A program made the translations under genes and the position numbers. 64,000 nt of DNA, from contig RBKR01000017.1 of assembly GCA_004835665.1 (NCBI GenBank), forward strand, positions 868,001 through 932,000, read 5' to 3'. Position 1 is the first letter of the stretch. Each line of letters begins with the position of its first letter. Shown one piece after another: positions 43,480-55,984 of the stretch. Below the pieces are notes generated by a model. It searched no databases. It was not told the DNA's origin and worked only from the letters and a program-made list of their open reading frames with translations. The DNA is from Phoma sp. XZ068 (lineage: Eukaryota > Ascomycota > Dothideomycetes > Pleosporales > Didymellaceae).

Positions 43480-44878
43480 GATTGGCGAGATGAGTGGTCG
43501 AAATGTTAGTGAGCTCCAAAGCAAGCAGCTGGTTGAGGCCCAGCGAGCTATTCGCAGAGCTACCAATAGAACCCACACCAACATGGGAGATGTCAGGTAA
43601 TTCTCAAACGCCACGGCCGACGTGAGATTATCATATCTTATTCTGCTTCGGCTACAAATTTCAGTGTGCGTAGCCGCATTCCTGCACGCTTGGCGCAAAG
43701 AATTGAGGAAAGGAATCAAGGTTGGAACGAAGGTCCCACAGACATGTACAAAGGTGTTATATGCGCGTTGCTCGGTCCAACACTTGAACCAGAAATTGTT
43801 ATGGTGAGGGGGGTTGCAGCATAATAAATTAAAGGATGTTGTGGTTGTGCACGGGGCCCAGACGGATGTGCATGCGTTGACGTACGCACAGCACCACAAT
43901 ACATACCTAGGTAGTCAAGGGTGCATTCAATACCCTGACAAAAACGCAGCTTGTCCCACAACGCTTTAGTCATATGCAGATATCTTCTCGCGCACCCAGA
44001 GATGTCGGAAAGAGTGGGTATTCTGGGCGTCTATTTCAATATGAACCAACTGTGATGGCCACTGCGTTATGCAGCTGCGCGGGTACTTCCGCATGCGTCC
44101 CCGCAGTCATCTTCACTATGCAAGCACAAGGGCTACTTGCCAGTGCCACTCGACACCCTCTACTATAGCATTTTGACATGTTTCGGCTCTTGGTGACGCG
44201 TTCTCGACATACATGTTTGGATATTGCCCCGCTCACTCCGCAAATTCTGCTGCCGATCGATTTTGATAGCACCAGAGGCGTTCCATGACCCCACAGGATA
44301 CTTGCGACACACCAAACCAATCTGTAGCACGAACACGATCCTTCGAGCTCACCATGCAACAATGCCCAATGCTTTTTTGGTTTTTCAGCTTGGCTCTGAA
44401 GTCGTCATATATGTTCTGACAATCTACAGGTTGCATTTTAAGTTTCGTGCGTAATGTCTGCAGCATGTCTGCAGCCTCGCTCCTGTGGTGGGTGCCGTGT
44501 TGTCAACGCATATACGCATCTCGACAAATAGGGTCTCGTTACTCGCCAGCCGCTTCTTTTGCAGCAAGATGGGTTGTTACGTGCATTGAGCGTGCTTCAT
44601 TCAGGATTATAGCTCTTCATTTGGACTTCCGAATAAGCGCGTGGGGGTCAGCGCGTGGGTTTTCATTTCCAGTTGCATTCGCCAGTCGTCTTCTCCGTTC
44701 AGCTGCTCAGCCTCGTCGGAAATCCGATCGAACCCTTTTCCTTGTCCCCCAAACCATTCTCTTTCTTCAGTCTGCGTTTACGCAACAATAACAGTACACA
44801 GTCCACGGCGCTAACTACCAACCATCGAATATACCAAGGTTTGACAAATCCACCATCGTGCAGGTCTAATCGATTGGT
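43480..44878. other. 1.4-kb gene-free interval
   Basis: Only short or unordered open frames occur here. A tacctaggta palindrome is at 43904-43913. The last few hundred bases are probably the promoter and leader of the ankyrin-SPRY gene. I see no transposon ends or RNA gene. Confidence 0.5.
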
Positions 44879-47800
44879 ATGGCCGACCCTGAGAAACAGG
44901 CTGAATTTGCCTTTGACCTTTTCTCAGATATTGCACCGTACGTATCAGTGTCCATCAAGGAGTCGCGCTGAATGTAAAGCCTAGAATTCTTGCACTGTTT
45001 GGGGATGAGTTCGCAAGACAATTCGCGAGTGAAAGCCTCACATGGGTAGATCATCTTATTATCGCCATGGTACCACTTGGTATCCTTACGATTATTACTG
45101 GCGCCATCCGTGTTCAGGGCCCTAGGATTGCGAAGTCATTCATCGGTCGCGGCAGGGAGAATCGAGCGCTTGCCGAGATCGAACTGATGTCATCCACCTC
45201 AAAGGAGGTTTGCGAGCTGTTTAACGGAAAATCCATCATACGGGTGATGGGCAAGCCCAAACTTGCGCAAATACTGGTTTTTCCCGAAGAATACACGAAA
45301 TTGATGGACAAGTACGATGAAGAAGACAGGGCGCCTTTGACATCAAAGTTCCCTAAGATGCGCACCGAGGATCGGTCGTGTGGCCTACATTCATTGAAGA
45401 CGGCCGCATCTTCGAATAATATGGAATATCCCTTGATGAAATATGTAGGTGCGTTGACAGGCCCCGTTCCCTCGCTGCTACTATCGCTGAATTACTTCAT
45501 AGCCTACCACAGTCATGGTTACATAATCATATCGAGAGCTGTAGGATGGATAAAAAGGTTTTTTGGGTCGCCTTCCAAGCGGAACAGTCATAAGCCCCGC
45601 GAACAAGTCAATCTTGACTTTGACCGGCTGGGTCCACCCAACCTGCAGTTAGGTCTCTCATCGGACCAGTATGAGAGAGGCAGAATCACGACACGGCACG
45701 AGGTTTTTTTTGCCGCGGTGGCTGCAGTAATTCTTCAGGCAGGTTTGATTGCCATTGCCACTGTTACCGTATATCACGATCGCACACGAAATACGATTTC
45801 ATACGAAGCCGAGGACTATGGATATCCTTGCTATGTCATAGGTACCACTCTCCTTTGTGTCGGCGTTGGTATTTGCGCTAGGGCCGTGGAGCGTAATACA
45901 ACGGAGATCGACTGGCAAGTTTTGTCACCTACCGATAGAAATCCACCTATAGAGGATACAGTCGTATCGACGCCTGAGCACACTAGTACTCTGGAGCACA
46001 GACCTCCTGAAAGCTCTTGTCCCCGAGTTCTTTGGCTTCAGAAGCGCCAAGAAGTAAGTGACCAGTCTTTCGGTGGATACGCAATTCTTGCGGGTCCAAA
46101 GTACCACATCATCACCTCAAGCCGTCTGGAAGATATAGGACCTCAGCCTTCACAGCATCGATCACTTATACAATATGTGGATCAAGCGAGCCCAGATGAA
46201 GCTACGAAGCCTGTAAGTCTCCCCTACAGCTGTAACTCTTTCAAAAGGTTTGACCGCTAGAATGTTCTGTTTCTGACGTGGATACATGATAGAAGAGTCA
46301 GAGTCCACAGGACGATGAAACATGGAAACTTCTTACTGTATGCGCTGTAGTCGCAGCCGGACTTGGATTCGTCGCTCAATTCATGGGACTGCGAGGATTG
46401 ACCTATCCGTGCTCGATCGCACAACTGGTCGCCATTCTCCTAATGGCACTCATCAGGGCTCTTGTCCGAAGGCGACTTGGGCGCTTACCTATACACTGCT
46501 CTGTGTTGGCGCGCTATGAGATGGACTATCTTGCAACATGCCTTGTATATTCTCAACGCTTTAGAAACTACAGCCCAACCCTCGAAGAAAACCCCGCTAC
46601 GTTGGTTCAAGACAACGCAGACTTTGTACTACGATGGAAGGTCAAGACTGCGAAAGATGTAATTGGTCGTCCCTTCAGCTTCCGCAAGCCTGGAGACGTT
46701 GTAAAGGAATACATTTCACCAGCGCAACTGGACTCAGACCAAAACCTTGCGTCGGAGCTCAGCATCAAGCTGGAACCAGCGAAAGAAGCTTCGTGTCGGC
46801 AATTGATCCGCATGCGCAAGAGACTTGGCGATCTTTGCGACGATCTATGTGATTGGCATTCCGTGGCCCTGGGTAGCGCGCTCTCTTTGGCTTCATCTAT
46901 CGAAGCTTTCATGGATGCGTTTTTTCCAGAAACTGGCAGTGAAAAGACAGCCATCAAGCCTGGGAAACGGATAGACTATCTTGACTGGGCTGTTGAGACA
47001 GTGGGACTTACCTCATTGGAACAGAACAACGAACGAGCTGATTGCATTCTTATTCCCGTGCGCAGAAAAGAATCCGACGGTAAGTGGCAAGCTGACGTCA
47101 GCACAATTGAAGCCGTCCTTTCCCTCTGGCTGGCCACCATCGAAGCACAGCCCAAGGTCACACAGGAGGAAAGAGAAGTATCGGCCGGAAAACAACCACC
47201 ACCTTTCCCAATGTCCGAATCAAGCAACTTGAGACGAACTAAGACTGCGACAAACTTTTCCTATAAGTTCTGCCGTATTCTTGGAGTCAAATTTGACAAT
47301 GAGCATGCCGTCTTAAAGCGAGATCTGTCTTGGTGGGTTGACGAGTTGATAGCGGAACAGAGCGACGATTCCGAGGACGTGGGCATGGCTTGGCCCATTT
47401 ACGAAGAAAGTAAGATGAAAACAAATTACGAGCTAGGTACGGAGGAGTCTGTTGTAGATGGCTCTCAAGATACGAACGTTTGGCACCCGAGTAAAGCTCG
47501 CAAAGAAGCCGTTCTCATTATTGGGTTTAATGGCCACAGAAACGACTGTAAGTGTCCGCATATCGCTATTGTCACTTATTCTAACACATCGGGTGTATGA
47601 AGTCCAGACTAAAACCAAATACATCAAGTTACCTGCCCGGGAACTTGCAATCAGTGGTTCTGGCAATCTCCCTACAATAATTGCACAACATCTATTCATC
47701 AGTTTCATATGGACAGCAGTCGAGCACCTTTCGAGTGATTGCCTTCGTCAAGGATTCATGAATAGCGAACAAGACGTTGAGATTGAAGGTCGTCACACTT

Positions 47801-50800
47801 TTGATCCCTCTGAGTTCGAGGACACCTGGCGCCGCCCAACCTTACGACATCGGGGATTAACCAAATTGGTCCGTGAGATCGTGAATAACGGCCTGGGTAA
47901 TCAAACAGACATACTTCTCTGTATGATTCCGGCGCTGAGCTCCAAGGATCTGCTTCCAAATCATGTGATCCTCAAGCTCATCCCACCCATACAGTATGAC
48001 CAAGGGTGGTCTACGACAGCTCGATCTTTTAGTGAACTACTGGGTACGAGTCTACAAACTCTTCCTCCGGAGGTTTTCTGCTATAGCGTCGTCATTGAAG
48101 CCATGGACTTCCTCTACTTTGCGTGCGAACCGTACGACAATTTTGTCAAGCCCCCAGAGGAGCTACAAGCCCAGCTACAAAGGCTCGCCGAACAATTGAT
48201 ATCACCGATTTTTAAGCATGTACTCACGAGATTGGTTCCTCTTTACACTATCCAACATCGTTGGACGCGATTCGAGCAAATTTTTGATTGGTTCCGAATG
48301 ACTCCGGATATCTCTCGATCAGCCACTAGCAGCGACATTAAAACACTGTCAGACATCTCAGAGGAAAGCTTCACCAAAAGGAGTGTGTTTAAAAACAACG
48401 AGGAAATTGACTTCTTTGTTACGAGACTGGGGCTCTCTAAGCGCTTCAAAGATCTCTACGTTGTTCTTGAGTTTGAAGCCGACAAATCTTCAACGTCTGT
48501 GCCGATTCCGTTGTTGGAAAACATAGAGCAGCCAATCCGTCTCAGTGCCCAAGGTACGTTCGTGCATCAAGGACGAAATCAGGGATCAGCTAATGCAGAA
48601 ACAGTGGTGAAGGACGCCAAGAGTCCTGACATATTTGGCTGGAGTCCACTTCACTATGCGGCACTAGTCACTAATCGTACTTGTCTGCGGTGGATTTTCA
48701 GAGCTTTGAGCGAGAAAAAAGATACTCGTATCCATCAGGTTTACGACAAAATCAAGAGAACTCCAGTTCATGTGGCGGTAGCTGCGGACAACGGGGATGC
48801 CCAGCATTGGTTACGTAGGTGTCTCGGAAAGGACGACGAGAAGAATGCCTTCAATGCTTTCGGTCTCGATCAGACGACGCCACTACACTTGGCCACGAGG
48901 ATCGGATCATTAGACTGTGTCAAGGATATCCTGAGACTGAGTCAAGGCTCGAGGCAGACACTTACACAGCCCGATATATGGGGGCGCGAAGCAATCCATC
49001 TAGCTGCTAGTCTTGGACACCATGACATTGCAGCAGAGCTTCTATCCGAAGGCGCACAGCCGTACTCAATTGACGAGAGTGGTAGGTCACCGCTGGACTA
49101 CCTACTAAAGGGCGACGCGGACCTGAAAGACGACCGAGACGGTGATGGTCAGGTAGATGCGCCAGATACCTCCCGCGATGACCACAGCCAGGTCAATGCG
49201 AGAGCTGATCGGGTTGAGGAATTGAGCAGTCAAACCGCTGAAGGGGGCAACCCAGCCGATGACTACAGCATTCAGCTCGATGAAGAAGGATCTCAGGTTG
49301 CTTCGGTTGTGGAAGAAACGTTTTTCGATCATCAGCAACAAAAAGACAGAAAGCGAAAGATCTTCGTCGCTTTTGCGCTTCAGAAACTTGACTACCATGA
49401 CAGAACAGGCCAAACATTCCTTCACCATGCCGTACAACACACCGACAGTCAGACCGTTCTATCGCTCATGAAGGGGGGATATGACCTCAACCAGCCTGAC
49501 TTGCAGGGTAGATCAGCATTACATCTAGCAATTCTTGCTGGACGAAAGGAGATGGCGCTGCTCTTGCTGAGAGGCGTCAGTAGTGGAGACAACAAATTTG
49601 TCGCTGACCCTTCTGCGGAAGATAAGCAGAACGAAACGGCTTTGATGTTCGCCGCTCGCGAAGGTCAGCTTGAAATCGTGAAACGCTTGATCTGGGAACA
49701 GTACTCAGAGGATCCAGCTGTCGTGCTGCCGGAAAGCAGAGATAGAAACATCAGTCTCTCAACGAGTGAAAGAAAGGGCGGGTGTGATCCACTCTCACGA
49801 AACATCGAAGGTAAGACTGCACTTCATCTTGCAGTGGCTAGCAAACAGGATGGTGTTGCGCAATATCTCTTGCAAATTCACCCTTTACAAGAAAACTCGA
49901 AAGACAAGAGCAAGGAGACTTTGTTGTTGACCGCATGTAAACAAGCGTCATCGACGAAATGCATAAAAGCCATCCTCAAAGCATGGCCCATGGATCTCAA
50001 CTACTGCGATGCAGACTACGGCCAGACACCGCTATCGTGGGCGTGCGAACGGGGTCACGAGGGTATCGTGGAGACGCTGCTCGATGAGAGTGCCCTTGAT
50101 GTCAACAAGAAAGCCTCGGGGTGGAGGGATTATACCGCCCTACATTTCGCTGCAGATGAGCACAACAGTAATATTGTAGGGATGCTACTGAATCATGACC
50201 AGGTCAAGGTCAATGTCAGGAACGGAGCTGGAGACGCTCCATTGGACGTCGCCATTCGGGAACGCGAACCCAATGTCATTCGAGAGTTCCTAATCCACAC
50301 CAAGATCGAAATGCATATACGCTTACAGTACATGGAACAATTCTCTGTACACAGCTATGAAGACATGCATGGCATCCTTCCAGCCATACTCGGTGGGATG
50401 TCCGACAAAGACGTACTTGACGATTACCTCCTTAAGCTTGTCGAGATGTCTGAAGATCTTCGAGACGCGAGACCATACGACGCCTTCGCGCGAATGGCTT
50501 TGAATCGCAAGTCGACTAGACTGAGGATTAGGTCGGGGCCAATGCATGCAGCAGCCCGCTTGAATGACCTAGTATTGATGGACATGGTCTGCAAATCCAG
50601 AGGTATTGAGTCCCTGAGCAATGATAAGGACGACTGGAACTGTATCGAGTATGCGAATACTTATCGTTCCGAACCGATCGCAAACGAGTTGGAGGAGCTT
50701 GCTATAAAGCACATGTCCGAGCAACACTTGACTACAGAGCGAACGCTCCCGACTTCCTTGGAATGCACAAATCTGAACAGTGCAAGTCAACCCAGAAGCT

Positions 50801-51565
50801 GCAGTGTGGCTGAACACGGAAAATGCCCGGGGCTATATGGTACGTCTAAAACGTTCTCATCTATCGTGTCTCGGTAACTCACTGGCGGACAAAAAGTGAT
50901 CCAAGTGAAAAGCAATGAGGATGACGACGAGGCGGTGCCCATGTCGGAGCGCGTGCTCGTACGCACCTCGAAATGCGCGCCACCATTGACACGTGAGCGC
51001 AAAAGCTTTTACTTTGAGGTGAAAATTGTGAAAGAAAGCAAGGAAAAGTATACAAATCCCCTGCCAAGCACCTAATTCACTGATTGGCGCTAATATAGGA
51101 CAGCAACTTTGCAATCGGATTTTGCGACGCCGGATACAAGCGTGACAAGATGCCAGGCTGGTACGATATCTCATTTGGGTATCACAGCGACGATGGGCTG
51201 CTCTACATCAACGAGGCCACGTTAGGGCAGGATCCAACGGCAGATTTTGGGCTTCGAGGCCAATATGGCGCCGGTGATATCATAGGTATTGGACTCAACC
51301 TAGAAACTGGTGAAGGATTTATCACTTTTAATGGCAACAAAAGAGACGTCGGTAAGCTGAAGGCCCATCCCTTAGGTTTGGTCTCATCCGCAATTGTTAA
51401 CACTTAACAGGTGACGCCTTCGATCTAATAAAATTCAAAGGCCGGAAAATGTATCCGTGCATCGGTTTTGACGGCACAGAGGATGGCGAAGGACTCCATT
51501 TCGAGCTTAACCTTGGCTTCTCCCCAAAAAACCATCCATTCATGTACAAAGGCCCGTACAAGTAG
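44879..51565 (+). CDS. multi-pass ankyrin-repeat and SPRY domain protein
   Basis: Seven exons keep phase: 44879-44937, 44985-46212, 46293-47547, 47603-50839, 50897-51047, 51104-51351, 51411-51565; 2110 residues. The N-terminal part belongs to a fungal family with the opening LFSDIAPILALFGDEFARQF, then AMVPLGILTIITGAIRV and SSTSKEVCELFNGKSIIRVMG. It has about five hydrophobic segments, including EVFFAAVAAVILQAGLIAIA, CYVIGTTLLCVGVGIC, LLTVCAVVAAGLGFVAQF and IAQLVAILLMALIRAL, so it is probably in a membrane. Ankyrin repeats run from about residue 1190 to 1720 (GWSPLHYAAL, TTPLHLATRIGSLDCVKDIL, GREAIHLAASLGHHDIAAEL, QTPLSWACERGHEGIVETLL, YTALHFAADEHNSNIVGMLL). The last three exons encode an SPRY domain (about 1930-2110): NFAIGFCDAG, WYDISFGYHSDDGLLY, YGAGDIIGIGLNLETGEGFI, YPCIGFDGT. 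Ankyrin and SPRY domains bind proteins, so a membrane-held recognition or scaffold role is likely (inference). Acceptor of exon 6 has an alternative. Confidence 0.85.
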
Positions 51566-53051
51566 ATCAGAGAAAGAGTCACAGGCTGCCTACTCGTTGC
51601 GCAAGGGCGCTACACAAAAACAAGAAGAAAACACATACCTAATAGCTTACCTAGGTAGCTAAACCACGAGCCGCGTCGCAACGCTCATCAGAATATCTCC
51701 AACAAGAACGGAGAATATAATCAGTATAGCCAGTTCACTTGCTCTCAGGCCATATCCTGCAGGAGTTGAGTCTCAGTAGTATATTGCGGCACGGTAGTAG
51801 GTTCCACAACACGAGTGTATTGCGGCAAGGTGCACGCTAGGCTCGACGCTGATACCGCACTCTCTGAACAACCATCTCTAGGGCCACTACCTCTCCCCCA
51901 GGCTAAGAAACAGCAATATCATAATTTCCTGCATTCCTTTTTGCAGGATTACACAATTCTAACACCATCTTATCATGTCCAGCAGTAATAAACCCATCAC
52001 ACTTGGGATTTTCTTTTGTATATAAAATAATCCCCTAATTTACCTTCTCTTCCACATACGACCACAGGACGTTGAAAACAAGGCTTCGAATTTTCTCAGC
52101 CCTACTGAAGCAACGTACCGGCGGATTAGTAGTTAGGTGGGTAAACACTAGCGAATACCCGCTGTTGTATGTTTTCGACATGTTTTTGGCCATCGAAAGA
52201 AGAGTTAAAGCTGTGCTTTTGGCCGGACAGACGGGGCCAAAAGACTATCATTAATGTGTCAATGCTTTTGCCTGCGGCTTGGTGGCTGTTTTTACAATAG
52301 TTTTTTTTTTTTGTTAATATTTTGTCTTGAGAGGGTGATTGGTAGTCTTTTGTATATAATTCGCTACTAGGTCAAAGATATACATAATAATTTAGTTCTC
52401 TTTGAAGTAAAGTCATTATATACTCACAGGTTATACAATAGTACACGTGTAGGCTACATATACCACAAGTAGCTTGTTGCAGTTGCAGGTACATGTGTGT
52501 AATAGGAACCTGTGACTGAAGGACTGGTATGTCTAGGTCCTGTACGCCCGGCGCCGTGCCCACGCCTGTGTTCACTAATCCAGCCCAAAGTAAGCCAAAA
52601 AAAACAGGCCACAACTCTTTAAGCCTTACAGGAGTGGATTTTGAATGCCTAATATCATGTTTATTAGCCGTGCTGTAGCCTGTTCTTGCATACCTAAGTA
52701 TTCTTTTGTTGCTGATTTACTGTAGAACTTTCCCATCTGGCGTCTGCGAGTATCTCGGTGAAAGTCCACAAGTTATTAAATCTGACAAGGGTTACGTAGT
52801 TGAGGCCTATAACGACGTTTCGGCGACCTTGATCAAGCGTAATAGTAGCGGCGTGAAATTTCCAAAGAAATGGTTGGCCTAAAAGCCCTGAGCGAAAGAA
52901 CCTCGACATTGATTTCTATTGTTACATTGTGAGATCACGACTCAACATCCGTCGACAGTCAATATAATCTTCAGGCTTCTTCCTTTGCGATATACCGATG
53001 GAACAGATTGATATCTTGCAATGGGCGTTTAGGAAATGTTTACTTTTATGT
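51566..53051. other. A+T-rich gene-poor interval
   Basis: This 1.5-kb stretch has only short open frames. A tacctaggta palindrome is at 51648-51657, and a 12- to 14-T run lies near 52300. The words tattgcggcacggtag and tattgcggcaaggt recur about 50 bp apart near 51780-51830. It looks like decayed sequence, but I cannot identify an element. Confidence 0.5.
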
Positions 53052-54176
53052 TTACTTGTATGCTATACCACTAGGGTAGCCACCGAACCAAATATGCGAC
53101 TCCACAGGAGTCCAAGGCGTTCTAGACCGACGACCTTCTTCCCTTTCAATGTTTCGATTGCCGCACCTCCATGCAAAAGCTGAGCCAGCGTCAAGCAGAC
53201 AGCCAACCCTAGCGCTCTCAATTGGTCCCGCTGATACCTTGTCAAGGATCGCATCCTGCAGCTCAATTGGGAGCTTGCAAATAGGAGACCTAGGAGCGCT
53301 AGTCTGCGTGGCTTGGAGAAGGAGCTCGATGGCTTCGTCAGAAGGAGGATGCGTCCCATCGAATAGACGCTTGGGTTCCGTGTATCTTTCGCGCTCGCTG
53401 TTTATCCGATACAGGGTAAGCTCCCGCACCGAGAGTATGAGGTAAGTGAGGCTTTTGTCTGCCGAACTGGGAGTGGACTGGATCTGCTTCGCGAAATCCT
53501 TTCGGACCAGCGTAACAGCGTGTGGAGCATGCTGACATATGACGATGGACGTCCCACCGACTCTGACGATGTGTCCACTTGCAACATCCCACTCTGGGAG
53601 GTTGTCTATCCAGACCAGAAAGCCGCCAAGGCCCTGGCGTGAGTGCGTCACTTCTTCGACGGTAAAGTCCAGGGTGACAATCCCAACGATAGCATAGGCA
53701 AGCCTTCGAAACGTAAAGTTGTTATAATGACCACAAAGCACGTGCCTCCACTGGTGCGCAAAGTCGGCAAGTATCTTGGAAACAAAAAGCTTGCGTCTCT
53801 GTAGGCGCTGCAGATCAATCTCCTTGGGTCTCATTTTCCAGCAAGGCGCTGGGTAGACGGATTGTAAGGCGTGTTTGGCGAGTGTCGATGGCGGTTCGTA
53901 AGGCTCAAAGTCTGAAATGGTTATAGGACGCTGGCGAACAATGTTGAGAGGAATGTAAAGGTTGCGATCTCTATTGTCCAATCGCAGAATATCGCCATCA
54001 AGATCAAAGGTCCAGACCGATCCAACGTGAGTCCATCGGCGGTCGTTAAAGGGTGTAACGACATCGTCCTGCTGATGCCAATCTCTGGCAACCCGCGAGT
54101 ACAAGACATCAAAGGTGGATTCTACGTCAATGAGCGCTTTTTGCCGTCTATTCCTGGCAATGATGGCACTACGCAC
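53052..54176 (-). CDS. hypothetical protein, start uncertain
   Basis: A 374-codon reverse-strand frame without an ATG near its beginning: the first codon is GTG with an in-frame TAG just upstream, and the first in-frame ATG is at 53837 (MRPKEIDLQRLQRRK). An acceptor (gggcgtag) at the upstream stop would allow a missing 5' exon. The protein is ordered throughout (NNFTFRRLAYAIVGIVTLDF, then GGFLVWIDNLPEWDVASGHI, and SLTYLILSVRELTLYRIN). It ends in a motif I know from other unassigned fungal proteins: LPIELQDAILDKVSAGPIES, then ARVGCLLDAGSAFAWRC and SHIWFGGYPSGIAY. The LPIELQDAIL part resembles an F-box-like start, here unusually near the C-terminus. It stands alone in an A+T-rich block; it may be an intact gene with an unseen first exon, or a decaying copy. 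Confidence 0.6.
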   Translation of the reverse strand: MRSAIIARNRRQKALIDVESTFDVLYSRVARDWHQQDDVVTPFNDRRWTHVGSVWTFDLDGDILRLDNRDRNLYIPLNIVRQRPITISDFEPYEPPSTLAKHALQSVYPAPCWKMRPKEIDLQRLQRRKLFVSKILADFAHQWRHVLCGHYNNFTFRRLAYAIVGIVTLDFTVEEVTHSRQGLGGFLVWIDNLPEWDVASGHIVRVGGTSIVICQHAPHAVTLVRKDFAKQIQSTPSSADKSLTYLILSVRELTLYRINSERERYTEPKRLFDGTHPPSDEAIELLLQATQTSAPRSPICKLPIELQDAILDKVSAGPIESARVGCLLDAGSAFAWRCGNRNIEREEGRRSRTPWTPVESHIWFGGYPSGIAYK

Positions 54177-55984
54177 CTCTTGCTACGCCCACAAGCCTGC
54201 TTGAATACAATTGCAGCATTGCGCCGTCTTCAGCAGAACGATGTGCTGCAAAATAGACGGTCCCTGGTATGATGTGAGAAACCCAGGCCATTTATGACTG
54301 AATTATGGTGGCAATGTACCCTGCAAGCTAAGGTTGATATATGCTGCCATGGCGAGCCGTGGATGGAGGCGAAATACTGGAACGGTTGGGCTAGGTGTGG
54401 GGGGCGACGACAAATTCGGTGCAGTCGCTTTACATACGTCGGCCGGCTTGGCTCAGGGCCACGCGTGAAGATCGTAGCGAGATAGTTAGGGAGAGTCGAT
54501 GATGGGTACGAAGTCGGCCGAAGGAAGGGAAGGAGGTCCGGATTACGGAGGAAGCCGCTAAGCCGGCCTAGGCTTACCTGCTAAGGCTTCACCCTTCGCG
54601 GAATATATAAGCCTCGCCTTCACTTAAAAGGCTCTTGAGACTTCCTACTTAGACCGCTTTATAACAGTGCTTTATTATACTTTTCCAATCTTGTGTTAGT
54701 ACCATACAATCTTCGGTCGTTTTCTTAAGAAATAGAACACACTAGGTATTACGTTTTTAGAAAGTCGATTATAGAGATATAGGTAGAGTACCTAGGTAGC
54801 TAAGCAGTACCCTAGCCGGAAATCATCCCGGCTAATGTACCACAAGACCTAAGTTAGTCGTTGGGTGGTTTTTGACGACATGTTCATGCCAGAGAATGTC
54901 TTCTCGCCACAGATGGAGACATATCAGGTTGGACCTTTGGCCAGGAGAGCAACTTCTTCAGTAGGAGACCTACCGCTTTCCTTGAAGAGAGTTTTAAGCA
55001 GCCCGTAAAGTCTTTATTAATAGGCTATACAATACCCATCTATCAATATTAAGAAAGGATCTCTGTTTGGCTCTGGTCGTGGATCTGAGCAGGAGCAAGA
55101 AGGCAAATAACTTAACGCTAGGCCGCTCGCCTCCACGAAGCTGGGTCAGTGCGTGGTGTGAGCTGTGGGTGATGGTCCAGAACGATCTTCATCTCTTCGT
55201 TGCTACGAATCCAAATCGTGAGTCTTCTGTTGCTGGGAAGGGATCTCGCGTATTTGTTTCTTCGCTGACCAAAGTCACATTATCTCCGGGCTATCGTAGG
55301 ATGTCACTGCAGCATTCTGTTATACAAGCACAGCTCTCAGCTTAAAGGCCATTCACAGCCCAGCCAAAATTTGCTTCACAAAAAATGGGCCCGTAATTGG
55401 TTGGGATGAAGACGGCTCTAAGTTAGCCCCGTTCGTAGGCCCCACCACGAAGAGACTCCACGATGTACAACGAAGCCTGATCAGGAGCTCTTTCCAGCGC
55501 CCAAGACAAGTACAAAAGCGATATGCAGTTAATCTGCAAAGTCCTGTCAATGAATCCAGATTCTTACATTCAGTTATCAGACTATCAACCCAGACTGATG
55601 AAGGCCAAACTTTAATACCTAATGAAGCTACTAAGCAATCTCTTTTCGTTGTTCAGTACGTGCAGTTCCGCTAACAGGTAAGATCATGCGGGTGCAAATC
55701 TTGGTGACATGTTAGCGGGCTGTACGGTGATTCCTATTATTTACGTCGTGTATCTTCCGCTTGTGCTGTTTTAGGCGTACGACTGTTCGCAGTATCGTAG
55801 ACATCAGACAAAGACCTAAAGACCGTAAGTGGGTGCCGCCTGTATAAACCCCTTCTTTGTGCTCTGCCAGTCAAAGCGTCTTTGTCCCACTCTAGCTAGC
55901 CTAACAATCAATGAAATCCAAATCTACCATCACCGATCTTTCAATTACAGGCATCTCGCAGACTTCAACTCCTCAATCCCTAGT
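54177..55984. other. 1.8-kb gene-free interval with small inverted repeat
   Basis: No convincing open frame. A tacctaggta palindrome is at 54789-54798, next to an imperfect inverted repeat at 54806-54841 (tagccgg and ccggcta arms). The stretch may be a decayed mobile element, but no terminal repeats or coding remnants can be recognised by eye. The last 150 bp are the leader of the next gene. Confidence 0.5.
54806..54841. repeat. imperfect inverted repeat
   Basis: The arms around tagccgg (54813-54819) and ccggcta (54828-54834) pair perfectly across an 8-base loop. They extend outward with two mismatches to gtac on both sides. It is in an A+T-rich gene-free block. Confidence 0.6.
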
